Position numbers and translations under genes: made by a program. Under the pieces are notes generated by a model. It was not told the origin of the DNA. It worked only from the letters and a program-made list of their open reading frames with translations, and did no database searches. A stretch of DNA of 64,000 nucleotides, from the NCBI GenBank assembly GCA_019636845.1, contig JAHBWV010000001.1:992001-1056000 (forward strand), given 5' to 3'. Of the stretch, positions 6,602-15,956 are shown in pieces. Position 1 is the first letter of the stretch. Every line of letters starts with the position of its first letter. Origin of the DNA: Phycisphaeraceae bacterium (GTDB lineage Bacteria; Planctomycetota; Phycisphaerae; Phycisphaerales; UBA1924).

Positions 6602-9016
6602 TCACTCTTTGGTGAGGGCTTCGTCGAGGTTGAGGATGACGGACGCGAGAACGCTCCACGACGCGGCTTCGGACGGCGGGATATCCGGGTCGAGTGGGCC
6701 AAGCGGGTCGGTCGCGGCGGCGAGGGCGTCATCGGGGCTGTCGGTGTAGCGAGTGCGAAGGAAGGCGAGAGAATGGAGCATGGCCGCGAGTTCATCGGCG
6801 GTAGGCGGGCGACTGAGGACGCGCTGCATGATGAAGGCGGCGCGTGAGGTGTCGTCCTCGTGGGCGTGGATGGCGAGGCGGGCGAGAGCCTGCGACGCTT
6901 CCACAAACTGCGGATCGTTGAGCGTGACCATGGCCTGGAGCGGCGTGTTGGTTCGGATGCGGCGTGAGATGCATACTTCGCGGCTCGGGGCGTCGAATGT
7001 GGTCATGGCCGGATGGGGCACGGTGCGTCGGATGAAGGTGTAGAGACTTCGTCTGTGGGCGTCTTCGCCGGTGCTCTGGTTCCATCGATCGCCGCTGTAG
7101 ATCATGATCCAGAGCCCCTCGGGTTGGTAGGGGAAGACCGAGGGGCCATACATCTTTGTGGAGAGCAGACCAGAAGCGGCGAGCGCTTGGTCGCGGATGG
7201 TTTCCGCGTCGAGTCGAATGCGAGGTCCGCGGGAAAGCCGCAGGTTCGCTGGATCGTCGGCGTATGAACCTCGTGATGAGACAGAGGACTGTCGGTATGT
7301 GGACGATGTCACAAGCTCTCGGAGAAGGCGTTTGAAGTCCCATGGCTCTGGTGAGGTGTTGTCGGAGTAGGTGCCATCGCGGAAAAGGATCGCGAGTGAG
7401 TCGAGGAGTTCGGAGTGAGTGGGCCATGCGCCCTGTGTGCCGAAGTCTTCCAGTGTCGTGACAAGCCCCTCGCCCCAGATCTGCTCCCAGACACGATTGA
7501 CGATGACGCGAGCGGTGAGTGGATTGTCTGGGTCGAAGAGCCACTCGGCGAGTTCCAGGCGGTTCGATGGATTCGACTCGCTCACATCCGAGAGCATCGC
7601 CGGAACGCCTGGTTGTACAGCTTCCTGCGGCGCGAGGTGACTTCCACCGGAGAGGCGGTGTGTCGTGCGGCGCTGGTCTGCCTGGAGCTCTCGCATGATG
7701 GGGATCTTGATCACGGCATTCTGGAGGTCGCCGAGCTGCTTTCGCTGCTCCGCGAGCTGTGGTTCAAGGTCCTTTGCGAGCGCCGGTTCGGCTTCGACCG
7801 CGGATTGAAGGCGTGTGATCTCTGCGTTGAGCACTTCGATCTTGCTGCGTTGGTCATCCTCGGGGAGGGGCAGGACGGGCGACTCGACGGGGTACCGGTC
7901 CGCATCTTCGGTGTTGTTGAAAATGGCGGCGAAGGCGAAGTAGTCGGTATGGGTGATCGGATCGTACTTGTGGGTGTGGCACTGGGCGCAGGCCATGGTG
8001 AGCCCCTGCCAGATCTCCATGGTGGTGTTGGCGCGGTCGATGACGGCCGCCGTGCGGTACTCTTCGTCGTCTGTGCCGCCCTCGTCGTTGGTCATTGTGT
8101 TGCGGTGGAAGGCGGTGGCGATGAGGTCGTCGGTGGTGGGCGAGGGGAGGAGATCTCCGGCGAGCTGGAGGAGTGAGAAGCGGTCGAAGGGGATGTTGTT
8201 GTTGAGGGCGCGGATGACCCAGTCCCGATAGGGCCAGATGGTGCGTCGATCGTCTTTCTCGTAGCCCTTGGTGTCGGCATAGCGTGCGAGATCGAGCCAC
8301 CAACGCGCCCATTTTTCGCCAAAGCGAGGGGAGGCGAGGAGTCGGTCAACAACGCGTTCGAAGGCGTCCGGCGAGGCGTCGTTGACGAAAGCAACCGTCT
8401 CTTCGGGCGTGGGCGGGAGCCCGATGAGGTCGAGTGAGACGCGCCGGATCAGTGTGTGGCGATCGGCTTCGGGGGAGGGTTCGAGTCCTGCATCTGTGAG
8501 CGAGGCGAGGACCCAGTGGTCGAGCGGACGGCGTGGCCACGCGGGGTTCGGAGTGGGAGGTGGGTCTGTTCGGACCGGCGGCACAAAGGACCAGTGCTCG
8601 CTCCATGAGACACCCTCCGAGATCCATCTTCGGAGGACCGCGATCTGGTGGTCGGTGAGTCCGTGTGTGGAGACTTCGGGCGGCGGCATTCGCTCAGATT
8701 CGTCGGGAGTCTCTATCCGTCGGATCAGCAGACTCGCGTCGGGGTTTCCAACTCGTATGGCTTCGAGCACGCCATCGCGTGTGTCGAGCCGGAGTCCCGC
8801 CTGGCGAGTCTGTTCGTCAGGTCCGTGGCACTTGAAGCAGTTGTTCGAGAGGATGGGACGGACATCGCGACTGAAGAGAAGCGGGCTTGATGGGGCTTGA
8901 ACAGTCGGTTCATCCGCGTGTCCACAGTGAGTGATGGGGCATGTGATCAGAAGGGCGACGACAGGGAGTGCGAGTCGTCGCATGGCTCGGGCGAGGGTGC
9001 GGACAGTGTCGACCAT
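6602..9016 (-). CDS. PSD1 (DUF1549/DUF1553) protein with planctomycete cytochrome c domain
   Basis: An exported multidomain protein of about 804 aa. A signal peptide covers roughly residues 1-33. A planctomycete-type cytochrome c motif with one CxxCH haem site is at 60-64 (NCFKCHGPDEQ). DUF1549 follows at about 160-370 (RVSLDLIGLPPTPEE, WARWWLDLARYADTKGYE). DUF1553 occupies about 480-760 (NPLTARVIVNRVWEQIWG, FKRLLRELVTSSTYRQ). Between them lies a short coiled coil (near EITRLQSAVEAEPALAK). I chose the ATG at 9016 because it begins a standard signal peptide; a TTG at 9052 or the ATG at 8983 are alternatives. It is co-transcribed with the DUF1501 gene. Its role is unknown. Confidence 0.88.
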   Translation of the reverse strand: MVDTVRTLARAMRRLALPVVALLITCPITHCGHADEPTVQAPSSPLLFSRDVRPILSNNCFKCHGPDEQTRQAGLRLDTRDGVLEAIRVGNPDASLLIRRIETPDESERMPPPEVSTHGLTDHQIAVLRRWISEGVSWSEHWSFVPPVRTDPPPTPNPAWPRRPLDHWVLASLTDAGLEPSPEADRHTLIRRVSLDLIGLPPTPEETVAFVNDASPDAFERVVDRLLASPRFGEKWARWWLDLARYADTKGYEKDDRRTIWPYRDWVIRALNNNIPFDRFSLLQLAGDLLPSPTTDDLIATAFHRNTMTNDEGGTDDEEYRTAAVIDRANTTMEIWQGLTMACAQCHTHKYDPITHTDYFAFAAIFNNTEDADRYPVESPVLPLPEDDQRSKIEVLNAEITRLQSAVEAEPALAKDLEPQLAEQRKQLGDLQNAVIKIPIMRELQADQRRTTHRLSGGSHLAPQEAVQPGVPAMLSDVSESNPSNRLELAEWLFDPDNPLTARVIVNRVWEQIWGEGLVTTLEDFGTQGAWPTHSELLDSLAILFRDGTYSDNTSPEPWDFKRLLRELVTSSTYRQSSVSSRGSYADDPANLRLSRGPRIRLDAETIRDQALAASGLLSTKMYGPSVFPYQPEGLWIMIYSGDRWNQSTGEDAHRRSLYTFIRRTVPHPAMTTFDAPSREVCISRRIRTNTPLQAMVTLNDPQFVEASQALARLAIHAHEDDTSRAAFIMQRVLSRPPTADELAAMLHSLAFLRTRYTDSPDDALAAATDPLGPLDPDIPPSEAASWSVLASVILNLDEALTKE

Positions 9017-9107
9017 GCAAAGTAGTGTAACGAATGGGTGATTTTCAACCAATCCCTGTGTGAGCCGGGGCTATGCGGCCTGAGGCGTTCACTGGTATTC
9101 TGCGAAG

Positions 9108-10169
9108 ATGATCAAGCGACGCGAGTTCATTCGGGCGACGGTCGGATTGGCGGCGGCGGGGGCAGGCACAACCCTGTTCGCTCCTTCGGTTCGGGCGTGG
9201 GACAAGTCAGGATTGCGACACCCGGTTCTTGGGAATCCGCTCGGCGACGGGGCGCACTCCTACGAGTGCATACACGATTGGCTGATGCCGCCCAAGGAGC
9301 TGCTGTGGGGCGATACGCATGGTCTTGCGCAGGACGCTGCTGGCAGGATCTATGTGGCGCACACGGTGAACGCTGAGAGCCAGCGGTCGCAGGCGGTCGC
9401 GGTGTTCTCGCCTGAGGGCGAGTTTCTTGATGCGTGGGGCGATGAGTTCAGGGGTGGAGCGCACGGTCTGGATGTGCGTGAGGAGGGGGGCACGGAGTAT
9501 CTGTATCACTGCGACACGGCGCGGCGGCTGGTCGTGAAGACGGATCTGAGAGGTGAAGTTGTCTGGCAGGCGGATTGCCCGATGGAATCGGGGAAGTATG
9601 AGTCGCGGGAGAAGTGGTGCCCGACAAACGTGGCGTTCCTCCCCGGCGGAGACTTCTTGGTCGGCGACGGATATGGCTCGTCGTATGTGCACAGGTACTC
9701 AGCAGACGGGAAGTACATTTCAACCCCGATCGGACCTGGGAAGGAGCCGGGGCAGGTGCTGTGTCCGCATGGGTTGTTGGTTGATGACCGGATCGCGACG
9801 CGTGGGCAGGGTCCGACGCTGCTGGTGGCGGATCGCTCGAATCGCAGGATCCAGCGGTTCACGCTGGATGGAGAGCATATCGAGTTTGTGACTGATGGGA
9901 TCCGTATGCCGTGCCACTTCAAGACGCGGGGAGAGCTGCTGCTGGTGCCGGATCTTGAGAGTGTGGTGACGCTTATTGGGATCGATGGAAAGCCGGTGGT
10001 GCATCTGGGCGATGGGCACCCGTCGGGGCTGCGCGGCAAGCCACGCGAGGCGTTTGTCGATGGGAAGTTCATTCACCCGCACACGGCGATTTTCTTGCAG
10101 AACGGCGACATCCTGGTTGCGGAGTGGGTCCCGAACGGGCGTGTGACGCTGCTGCGTCGGGTGGGATAA
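9108..10169 (+). CDS. Exported six-bladed beta-propeller (NHL-type) protein
   Basis: A twin-arginine signal is visible at the N-terminus: Arg4-Arg5 in 'KRREFIRATVG', then a hydrophobic stretch and 'SVRA' before the likely cleavage site. The mature part shows repeated propeller-blade motifs such as 'HGLAQDAAGRIYVAHTV', 'GAHGLDVREEGG', 'VAFLPGGDFLVGDGYGS', 'LLVADRSNRRIQRFTLDG' and 'FLQNGDILVAEW'. This suggests a six-bladed NHL/SMP-30-like fold, possibly a carbohydrate-binding or lyase-like protein. It is transcribed divergently from the PSD1/DUF1501 operon and lies 27 bases before the DUF2231/cytochrome gene, so it probably shares an operon with it. Confidence 0.8.
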   Translation: MIKRREFIRATVGLAAAGAGTTLFAPSVRAWDKSGLRHPVLGNPLGDGAHSYECIHDWLMPPKELLWGDTHGLAQDAAGRIYVAHTVNAESQRSQAVAVFSPEGEFLDAWGDEFRGGAHGLDVREEGGTEYLYHCDTARRLVVKTDLRGEVVWQADCPMESGKYESREKWCPTNVAFLPGGDFLVGDGYGSSYVHRYSADGKYISTPIGPGKEPGQVLCPHGLLVDDRIATRGQGPTLLVADRSNRRIQRFTLDGEHIEFVTDGIRMPCHFKTRGELLLVPDLESVVTLIGIDGKPVVHLGDGHPSGLRGKPREAFVDGKFIHPHTAIFLQNGDILVAEWVPNGRVTLLRRVG

Positions 10170-10196
10170 GAAAGGGCAACGACGAGGGAGTACCGA

Positions 10197-12176
10197 ATGA
10201 AGGCACGGATTGATCCTCGTTTGTTTGGTCTGGTCGGCGTGACGACGCTGATTGTCGCTGGGATCGCCGCGGCACAGAGTGCCGCAACTGCAGCGGGTGC
10301 CGGGCCTCGGACGATTGATACGCTGCTTCGGATCGGCGGTCGTCTGCATCCGATGCTGGTTCACTTCCCGATCGCGATGGTGCTGGTTGCTGCTGGAATC
10401 GAGATTGGGCGAGCGATCGTGAGGCGACCGACACCGGCGCGAACATCGATCAACATGCTAGCTATTGGCGTGCTCGCAGCGTCTGCGGCGATTGCGAGCG
10501 GCTGGCTGAACGGCGACTATGAGAACCATTCCAGCCATGCCGAGACGTTGGAGTTGCATCGATGGGTGGGAATCGGGGGTGGGGCGGGTGTGCTGCTCGC
10601 ATTTGTGGCTGGATTGGCTGCTTCCAAGTCGAGGCGTGCGATCTTGGCGTTTCGGTTCCTCCTCTTGGCGGCGGCTGGAGCGATCGGCTTTGCGGGGCAT
10701 CTCGGCGGGATCATGGTGTACGGCGAGGGGTACTTGCTTGCGCCGCTCAAGATGGGTGCTGAGCCCCCGAGGAGCAAGCCACCAAGAGACGATGTGACGC
10801 GCGCACCGCTGGAAGGGAGTGCGGGCGGGGCGGTCACTGCGGGCCCGGTGTCATTCGACCGGGACGTGCTGCCGATCTTTGAGGCGCGATGTGTTGAATG
10901 TCACGGTCCTTCGCGTGCTCGCGCTTCGCTTCGACTTGATTCGCTTGAGCGAGCACTGGACGCGGAGCCGTGGGTGCTGAGCATCGCCGAGCCAGAGCGG
11001 AGCGACCTGATCGCCAGGGTGAAGATGAGCCAGAGCGAAGATGGCGCGATGCCTCCGAAGGGTGAGCGACTGGCAGCGACTGAGATTGCGTTGATCGAGG
11101 CGTGGATCGCCTCTCTCGCTGGGGATGGGAACATTGAAGGGGCGGGGGTCGGTGGGGGACTTCCAACACCGGTCTTGAGCGATTCTGAAGGGGATTCGGA
11201 GCCCGTCGAGGACAGCCCTTCATCTCAGCATCCGGGCACACAGGCGTGGTCAGAGGATCAGGTCAGCGCATTGCGGTCGTTGCGGTCGTTGCGGTCACGC
11301 GGAGCAAGGATTGAGCCCGTCTCGGTTGAGTCGGAGCTCCTCGACGCGAACCTGTCATTGATGTCACCTGCGTGCGATGGCGATGCGTTCGCGACACTCG
11401 GTCCGATCCTTGGTCGTGTTGAGCGGCTGAATCTATCTGGCTCTGCTCTGACAAGCGGAGATCTTGCCGCGATCGCTGGTGCGGAGTCGCTGCGTTCGCT
11501 CGCTCTCGACCGAACCGGGATCGATGACTCTGTGGCCGGGTTGCTCGCTTCGTTGCCGAAGCTCGAGACCTTGGTTGTGACAGGTACGCGGTTCGGAGAC
11601 TCAGGTCTGCAAGTGCTGTCGGGGTCGGCAACACTCCGCAGGGTATATGCCGCGGATTCGCGTGTGACAGATGAGGGAGTCTCATCGGTGTCAGCGGCGT
11701 TTGAGGTGACGCTTGGCGCGCCGGAAAGAGGCACCATGGTTTATCTCGTGCGTCACGCCGAGAAGGAGACGGAGGGCGCGGACCCCGGCTTGACGGAGGC
11801 GGGACTTGCGCGTGCGGGGGCATTGGCAGCGGCATTGCTCGGAGAGCCAATCGATGCGGTGTATGTCACGCAGTTTGCTCGGACGCAACAGACGGCCAAG
11901 CCGCTCTCGGATCGGGCGGGCGTGCGCCAGACCGTCATCGAAGCAGGTGCTGACATCGCGGCGCACGCCTCTGAAGTCGCCTCGGCGGTTCGTCGCGGCA
12001 CGCGAGGCCGCGCGGTCTTGGTTGCCGGCCATAGCAACACGATTCCTGAGATCGTGCGGGCTCTCGGCGTGAACGACGCCATCGTGATCGACGACAGCCA
12101 GTACGGTGATCTGTTTGTCGTGGAACTCCGGCCGGACGGGGCGAGATTGGTCGATCGGCGCCGTTTCGGGGCCTGA
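10197..12176 (+). CDS. DUF2231 membrane domain - cytochrome c - LRR - histidine phosphatase fusion
   Basis: Four parts in one 659-residue reading frame. (1) An N-terminal hydrophobic segment (about 8-27), then a DUF2231 membrane domain (about 40-180) with the typical 'HPMLVHFPIAM' at 51-61. (2) A planctomycete-type cytochrome c domain with CxxCH at 232-236 (RCVECHGPSRA). (3) Leucine-rich-like repeats at about 400-500 (LRSLALDRTGI, LETLVVTGTRF, LRRVYAADSRV). (4) A SixA/phosphoglycerate-mutase-like histidine phosphatase at 514-659, with RHAEK (catalytic His520) and a second 'AGHSNT' His near 612. The first three parts form a combination I recall from planctomycetes; adding the phosphatase is unusual. 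An ATG with a purine-rich AAAGAGG upstream begins the phosphatase at 11736, so it might also be made separately. GAGGGAG precedes the ATG at 10197. Confidence 0.82.
   Translation: MKARIDPRLFGLVGVTTLIVAGIAAAQSAATAAGAGPRTIDTLLRIGGRLHPMLVHFPIAMVLVAAGIEIGRAIVRRPTPARTSINMLAIGVLAASAAIASGWLNGDYENHSSHAETLELHRWVGIGGGAGVLLAFVAGLAASKSRRAILAFRFLLLAAAGAIGFAGHLGGIMVYGEGYLLAPLKMGAEPPRSKPPRDDVTRAPLEGSAGGAVTAGPVSFDRDVLPIFEARCVECHGPSRARASLRLDSLERALDAEPWVLSIAEPERSDLIARVKMSQSEDGAMPPKGERLAATEIALIEAWIASLAGDGNIEGAGVGGGLPTPVLSDSEGDSEPVEDSPSSQHPGTQAWSEDQVSALRSLRSLRSRGARIEPVSVESELLDANLSLMSPACDGDAFATLGPILGRVERLNLSGSALTSGDLAAIAGAESLRSLALDRTGIDDSVAGLLASLPKLETLVVTGTRFGDSGLQVLSGSATLRRVYAADSRVTDEGVSSVSAAFEVTLGAPERGTMVYLVRHAEKETEGADPGLTEAGLARAGALAAALLGEPIDAVYVTQFARTQQTAKPLSDRAGVRQTVIEAGADIAAHASEVASAVRRGTRGRAVLVAGHSNTIPEIVRALGVNDAIVIDDSQYGDLFVVELRPDGARLVDRRRFGA
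11271..11297 (+). repeat. Three tandem copies of a 9-base unit inside the fusion gene
   Basis: TTGCGGTCG is repeated three times in a row (the last copy ends in A). In frame it encodes Leu-Arg-Ser three times, at the linker just before the leucine-rich part. Such repeats can change copy number by slippage without breaking the frame. Confidence 0.7.
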
Positions 12177-12206
12177 GCGGGCGTGTAAACGATGTGTCAG
12201 CTTTGA

Positions 12207-14750
12207 ATGTGCAGGGTGGCGGGGCGGACCGACGATACCAAACGGATGCCCGAAACGACTCCTGTTGTCGGTGTGCCGAAGAGCCACAACTCTGGTGCGA
12301 GCGCGAACATGCCGAGCGGCTCGGTGACGCGCGCTCAGATCGTCGCGATCGGGCAGTCCGATCGGCCGTGGGAGTTTGTCGGGCTGGCGCATCGGGCGCT
12401 AGCGGCGCACCCTTTGGATGCCGGGGTTCGGTTTCTTCTCGCGACGAACTACGCGAAGCTCGGGCTTCGGACCGCGGCGTCCGAGCAGATCGCACACCTG
12501 CCATCCGAAGTCGTCAACGACCCGGCGGTCATGTCGGTTCGGGCTGCGATTGAGCGGCTGGCGGATGATCGTGTCGGCGTGGATGAGCGTGAAGCGATCC
12601 TACGAGGCAATGTCGAGGCGATTATTGAGCGGGGTGCGCTCGGCGCGATGCATACGGACATGGTCCAGATCTGGCGCGAGGCGAGTGTGGGGATCGAGTG
12701 CTTCCGGACGCTCAGCGGCGGCGTTCTCTCTCGCGTGTGTGATCCGGCAGAGAGGGCGAACGCTGGAGGAGGGTGGCTGCGGTTCGCGAATGAGGTGCCT
12801 CCGGCGCGATCCCAGAGCACAAAGTCCGAAGGAGATCCCGTGGTTACGGCGTGGCCTCGGCCCGTCACGATCGAGGGATTCAATCCGTGGGTTTTGCGGC
12901 ACGTGGCTGATGGGCTTGCGCGATTGGACTCGGGGTATTGGGCGCGCATCAACGTGTTGGAATCGGACTTTCAGGCGTTCGTGCGAGCATTGTCGGTCTG
13001 TGACATCCGCGAAGTGCTCGGGCAGACGCGCGTGCATCTGTTCGTTGGCGAGGATGCTGTGGTTCGGTTCCGAGCGGATCTGGAGGCCCGGAACGGGACG
13101 CAGATTCTTGGTCCCGTGATCGTGTGCCGGGGGTGCGGCACGGGAGGAACGCCGGTTGTTGAGAATGTGGTTCGTGATGCCGTCATCGCGCAGAAGGCAG
13201 AGGAGACGCGGCTCGTCGGCGAGTTTGATCGTGATGTCTCTGTGCGGACGACGGCTGCGTGGCGAGAGCGATACGCATCTGCGCTTAGAAGAACGGGCAC
13301 ACCTCTGCGGCTGCTCGTGGCGACGTGCAGGTACACGACCTTTGTCAAACACTCAGCTCTCGACATTGCCGAGGCGATGCGTGATGCGGGGCATGAGGCG
13401 GAGGTCTTGGTTGAGCCGGATGAGTCGTCGCTGCTCTCGACGGTTGGATATCTGCGGAAGATCCGCGAGTTTGCGCCCGACATGGTGCTGGTGATCAATC
13501 GCACGCGAACGAACCTGAAGGGGATGATCCCAGCGGGGATTCCGATGGTGTGCTGGATCCAGGATGCGATGGCGGAGATCTATGACGATCAGGTGGGCGG
13601 GGCGCAGGGAGAGATGGACTTTCTGGTGGGGCACACAAACCACGACCTGTTCGCGAAGTTCGGGTACCCACGCGAGCGGAGTCTGATGCTTCCGGTGGTG
13701 GCGTCGGAGCGAAAGTTCCGCACGGAGCCGGCAGACGCTTCGTCGAGAGAGGCGTTCGTTTGTGACGTGGCGTATGTAAGCCACCACAGCGAGACACCGG
13801 ATCGGTTGCACGAGCGGGTGGCGGCGATGGCGGGGGATCTTGCGGTGGCGGCGACGCTTGAGGCGTTACGGCCTCGGGTACGCGATGCGGTGGCGAAGGC
13901 AGCGGAGATTCCGCTCCAGTCGACGCTTCGGCAGATCACGGAGGAGGCGGCGCGGCACGTGATCGGACGCGACGCGGACCCGCGCGTGCTCACACGCATT
14001 TGCAATCAGTACACGCTGCCTCTCGCGGATCGGTTGTTGCGGCACGAGACGCTGCGATGGGCCGCGTCGATCTGTGAGCGGCGGGGTTGGCGACTGATGA
14101 TTCACGGGCGCGGGTGGGATGGGCACGAGGCGTTCGCGAGGTACGCGGCACGCCCGATCGAGCATGGAGATGAGTTGCGAGCTTCGTATCAGGCGGCGGG
14201 GGCGCATCTGCACGTGTCGGTGCACTGGCCGTTCCATCAGCGAGTGATGGAGTGCGCGTTGTCGGGTGGGATGCCGCTGTGCCGCGCGAAATGGGACGAC
14301 CTTGCGATGCTGCACGGGTTTACGGCTATGCGGCTGGCGGATGCGGGTGTTGCGCACGCGTGCCGCGTGGGCGAGCCAAAGATGCATCTGTACGCCGTGG
14401 CGGATCATCCTGAGGCGATGCGGATGGTTGGGCTCTGGCAGCGAATGGGTGATGAGCGGGGGAACCGGCCGAACATTCCGACGACGGATGCGCTGCTGGA
14501 TGCGGCGCGACTGGCGTGGGAGCAGATGCCGCGGGAGAGGGATGTGGCATGGATGCTCGGCGATCCGAGCGAGACGATGTATAGGAATGAGATGGAGTTG
14601 GAGGGGGCGCTCGAGCGGGCGATCACGAGGCCACGATGGCGTGAGAGCGCGTCGGCTGGAATCGCGGGACGGGTGCGGAAGCAGTTCACGTATCGCGTGG
14701 CGATCGAGCGGATCATCGCTCTTGTAAGCGGGTCGCTTGGCGTGGCGTGA
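12207..14750 (+). CDS. Large glycosyltransferase, CgeB-like C-terminal half
   Basis: An 847-residue protein. The first part (to about 120) looks like helical repeats ('LAHRALAAHPLDAGVRFLL'), the middle (about 130-350) is unrecognised, and the glycosyltransferase part starts near 'RLLVATCRYTTFVKHSALD'. The C-terminal region has the CgeB/Glyco_trans_1_2 style segment 'LHVSVHWPFHQRVMECALSG', where the GT-B sugar-nucleotide pocket normally lies, preceded by 'WRLMIHGRGWDG'. Substrates are unknown. The start could be the ATG at 12207 or the one at 12246; neither has a clear ribosome binding site. It is the first gene of the surface-glycan cluster and ends six bases from the convergent methyltransferase gene. 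Confidence 0.75.
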   Translation: MCRVAGRTDDTKRMPETTPVVGVPKSHNSGASANMPSGSVTRAQIVAIGQSDRPWEFVGLAHRALAAHPLDAGVRFLLATNYAKLGLRTAASEQIAHLPSEVVNDPAVMSVRAAIERLADDRVGVDEREAILRGNVEAIIERGALGAMHTDMVQIWREASVGIECFRTLSGGVLSRVCDPAERANAGGGWLRFANEVPPARSQSTKSEGDPVVTAWPRPVTIEGFNPWVLRHVADGLARLDSGYWARINVLESDFQAFVRALSVCDIREVLGQTRVHLFVGEDAVVRFRADLEARNGTQILGPVIVCRGCGTGGTPVVENVVRDAVIAQKAEETRLVGEFDRDVSVRTTAAWRERYASALRRTGTPLRLLVATCRYTTFVKHSALDIAEAMRDAGHEAEVLVEPDESSLLSTVGYLRKIREFAPDMVLVINRTRTNLKGMIPAGIPMVCWIQDAMAEIYDDQVGGAQGEMDFLVGHTNHDLFAKFGYPRERSLMLPVVASERKFRTEPADASSREAFVCDVAYVSHHSETPDRLHERVAAMAGDLAVAATLEALRPRVRDAVAKAAEIPLQSTLRQITEEAARHVIGRDADPRVLTRICNQYTLPLADRLLRHETLRWAASICERRGWRLMIHGRGWDGHEAFARYAARPIEHGDELRASYQAAGAHLHVSVHWPFHQRVMECALSGGMPLCRAKWDDLAMLHGFTAMRLADAGVAHACRVGEPKMHLYAVADHPEAMRMVGLWQRMGDERGNRPNIPTTDALLDAARLAWEQMPRERDVAWMLGDPSETMYRNEMELEGALERAITRPRWRESASAGIAGRVRKQFTYRVAIERIIALVSGSLGVA

Positions 14751-14756
14751 CAGTTG

Positions 14757-15860
14757 CTACTTGCGGGGTGTCGCGACGGCGATGAGATACTCGGGTGATT
14801 CGCCTGGCTCGATGGGGCGGATTCCTGCGGCGGGCTCCGCGGCGGCGGGCTCGGTGCGGGCCCACTGTCCGTGCCACTGGATGTCTGTGAATCGGGTGTC
14901 GAGGAGTTCGCCGAGCGATTGCTGGGTGAAGGTGTGGACGTGGTGCTTGGTGAGCCCCGCGTTGTTTGGCGTGCTGAGCACGAGCGTGCCGCGTGGCTTC
15001 AGGATTCGGGCAAACTCTTCGATGAGGCCCTTGGCGTCCTGGATGTGCTCGATGGTCTCGAAGCTGACGCCGACGTCAAATGAGCTCGCGGGAAGGCCGG
15101 TTGCGGTCGCGCTGGCGCACATGAACCTGGTGTTGGGTGAGCCGAAGCGGCGCGTGGCGTAGTCGGTTGCGCGGGGCTCGATGTCGATGCCTGTGACGCT
15201 CGCGGCCCGACCTTGGATAGAGAGGAGTGAAGAGCCGTAGCCGGTGCCGCACGCGGCGTCGACGACGTGGCGGCCGGCGACGTAGCGCGCGGCGAACTCG
15301 TAGCGGCGGAGGTGGAGCTCGGTGCGTTCGGGCGGGAGCATGGGGAGGGTGGCGTCGTGGCGTTCGTCGCGATTCTCGGCGAGCCAGCGTGCGTCGGTTT
15401 CGGTGAGTCCCCAGCGGGTGATGAGGCGGGCGTAGATGTCGGCGGGGGATGGGCGCGCGGGGGCGGGTTCGCTGTAGATGCGGAGGAGGGGGATGCCGCG
15501 GAGGGCGGGGTTGCGGGTGGCGCGTTCGTAGATTTCGGATTCGTAGGTGTCGGAGCTGATGACGATTGCGTGGATGGAGCCGGGCGGATGGAGCGTGAGA
15601 TCGTGGGGACGGATGACAGGGACGCCACGCAGGGCGGGGACGCGGGGTGAATCGTCGAGGATGGCGACGACACGGACATCGTGCCATTGCCATGGCTGGC
15701 GGATGATGGGGAGCGTGTGGCGGCCCGCGCCATAGAGGGCGATTCGTCGGTAGTTGCGGGCTTCGCAGAGGGCGGCGGTGCGCTCAATGAGCATCTGGCA
15801 AAGCGTCTGGATCTCGCCGGCCTGTGGTGCGGAATCGGTGTGCAGTGCAGTCGTAGGCAT
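14757..15860 (-). CDS. SAM methyltransferase with N-terminal GAGRHT module
   Basis: Two domains. Residues about 37-130 form a Rossmann-like module: 'IALYGAGRHT' (40-49), an acidic pair after a strand (AILDD, 66-70), 'GVPVI' (79-83), and 'IVISSD' (99-104). Residues about 185-330 are a class I SAM-dependent methyltransferase with motif I 'VVDAACGTGYG' (199-209), acidic motif II 'GIDIEP' (224-229) and 'FARILKPRGTLVLSTPNN' (283-300). The N-terminal module recurs in three neighbours (17483-18505, 18609-21527 and 21609-23219). It probably methylates a sugar or glycan intermediate made by this cluster. It is convergent with the preceding glycosyltransferase and divergent from the next methyltransferase. 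Confidence 0.82.
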   Translation of the reverse strand: MPTTALHTDSAPQAGEIQTLCQMLIERTAALCEARNYRRIALYGAGRHTLPIIRQPWQWHDVRVVAILDDSPRVPALRGVPVIRPHDLTLHPPGSIHAIVISSDTYESEIYERATRNPALRGIPLLRIYSEPAPARPSPADIYARLITRWGLTETDARWLAENRDERHDATLPMLPPERTELHLRRYEFAARYVAGRHVVDAACGTGYGSSLLSIQGRAASVTGIDIEPRATDYATRRFGSPNTRFMCASATATGLPASSFDVGVSFETIEHIQDAKGLIEEFARILKPRGTLVLSTPNNAGLTKHHVHTFTQQSLGELLDTRFTDIQWHGQWARTEPAAAEPAAGIRPIEPGESPEYLIAVATPRK

Positions 15861-15956
15861 ATCCGTTCATCGGCTTGTGGGGTGCATGTGACCCGCGATT
15901 ATGCGAATCCTGAGGGTTCGGCCGATAGGAATGGGCCTAGCCATGGAGGTCCCGCC

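Noticed and set aside
11271-11297. Possible CRISPR or regulatory repeat
   Set aside because: The three 9-base units lie in frame in a protein-coding linker and have no spacers.
15681-15956. Upstream extension of the small methyltransferase
   Set aside because: The extension runs antisense through the neighbouring methyltransferase gene, while a TTG with GGAGG at the right distance begins the conserved fold.
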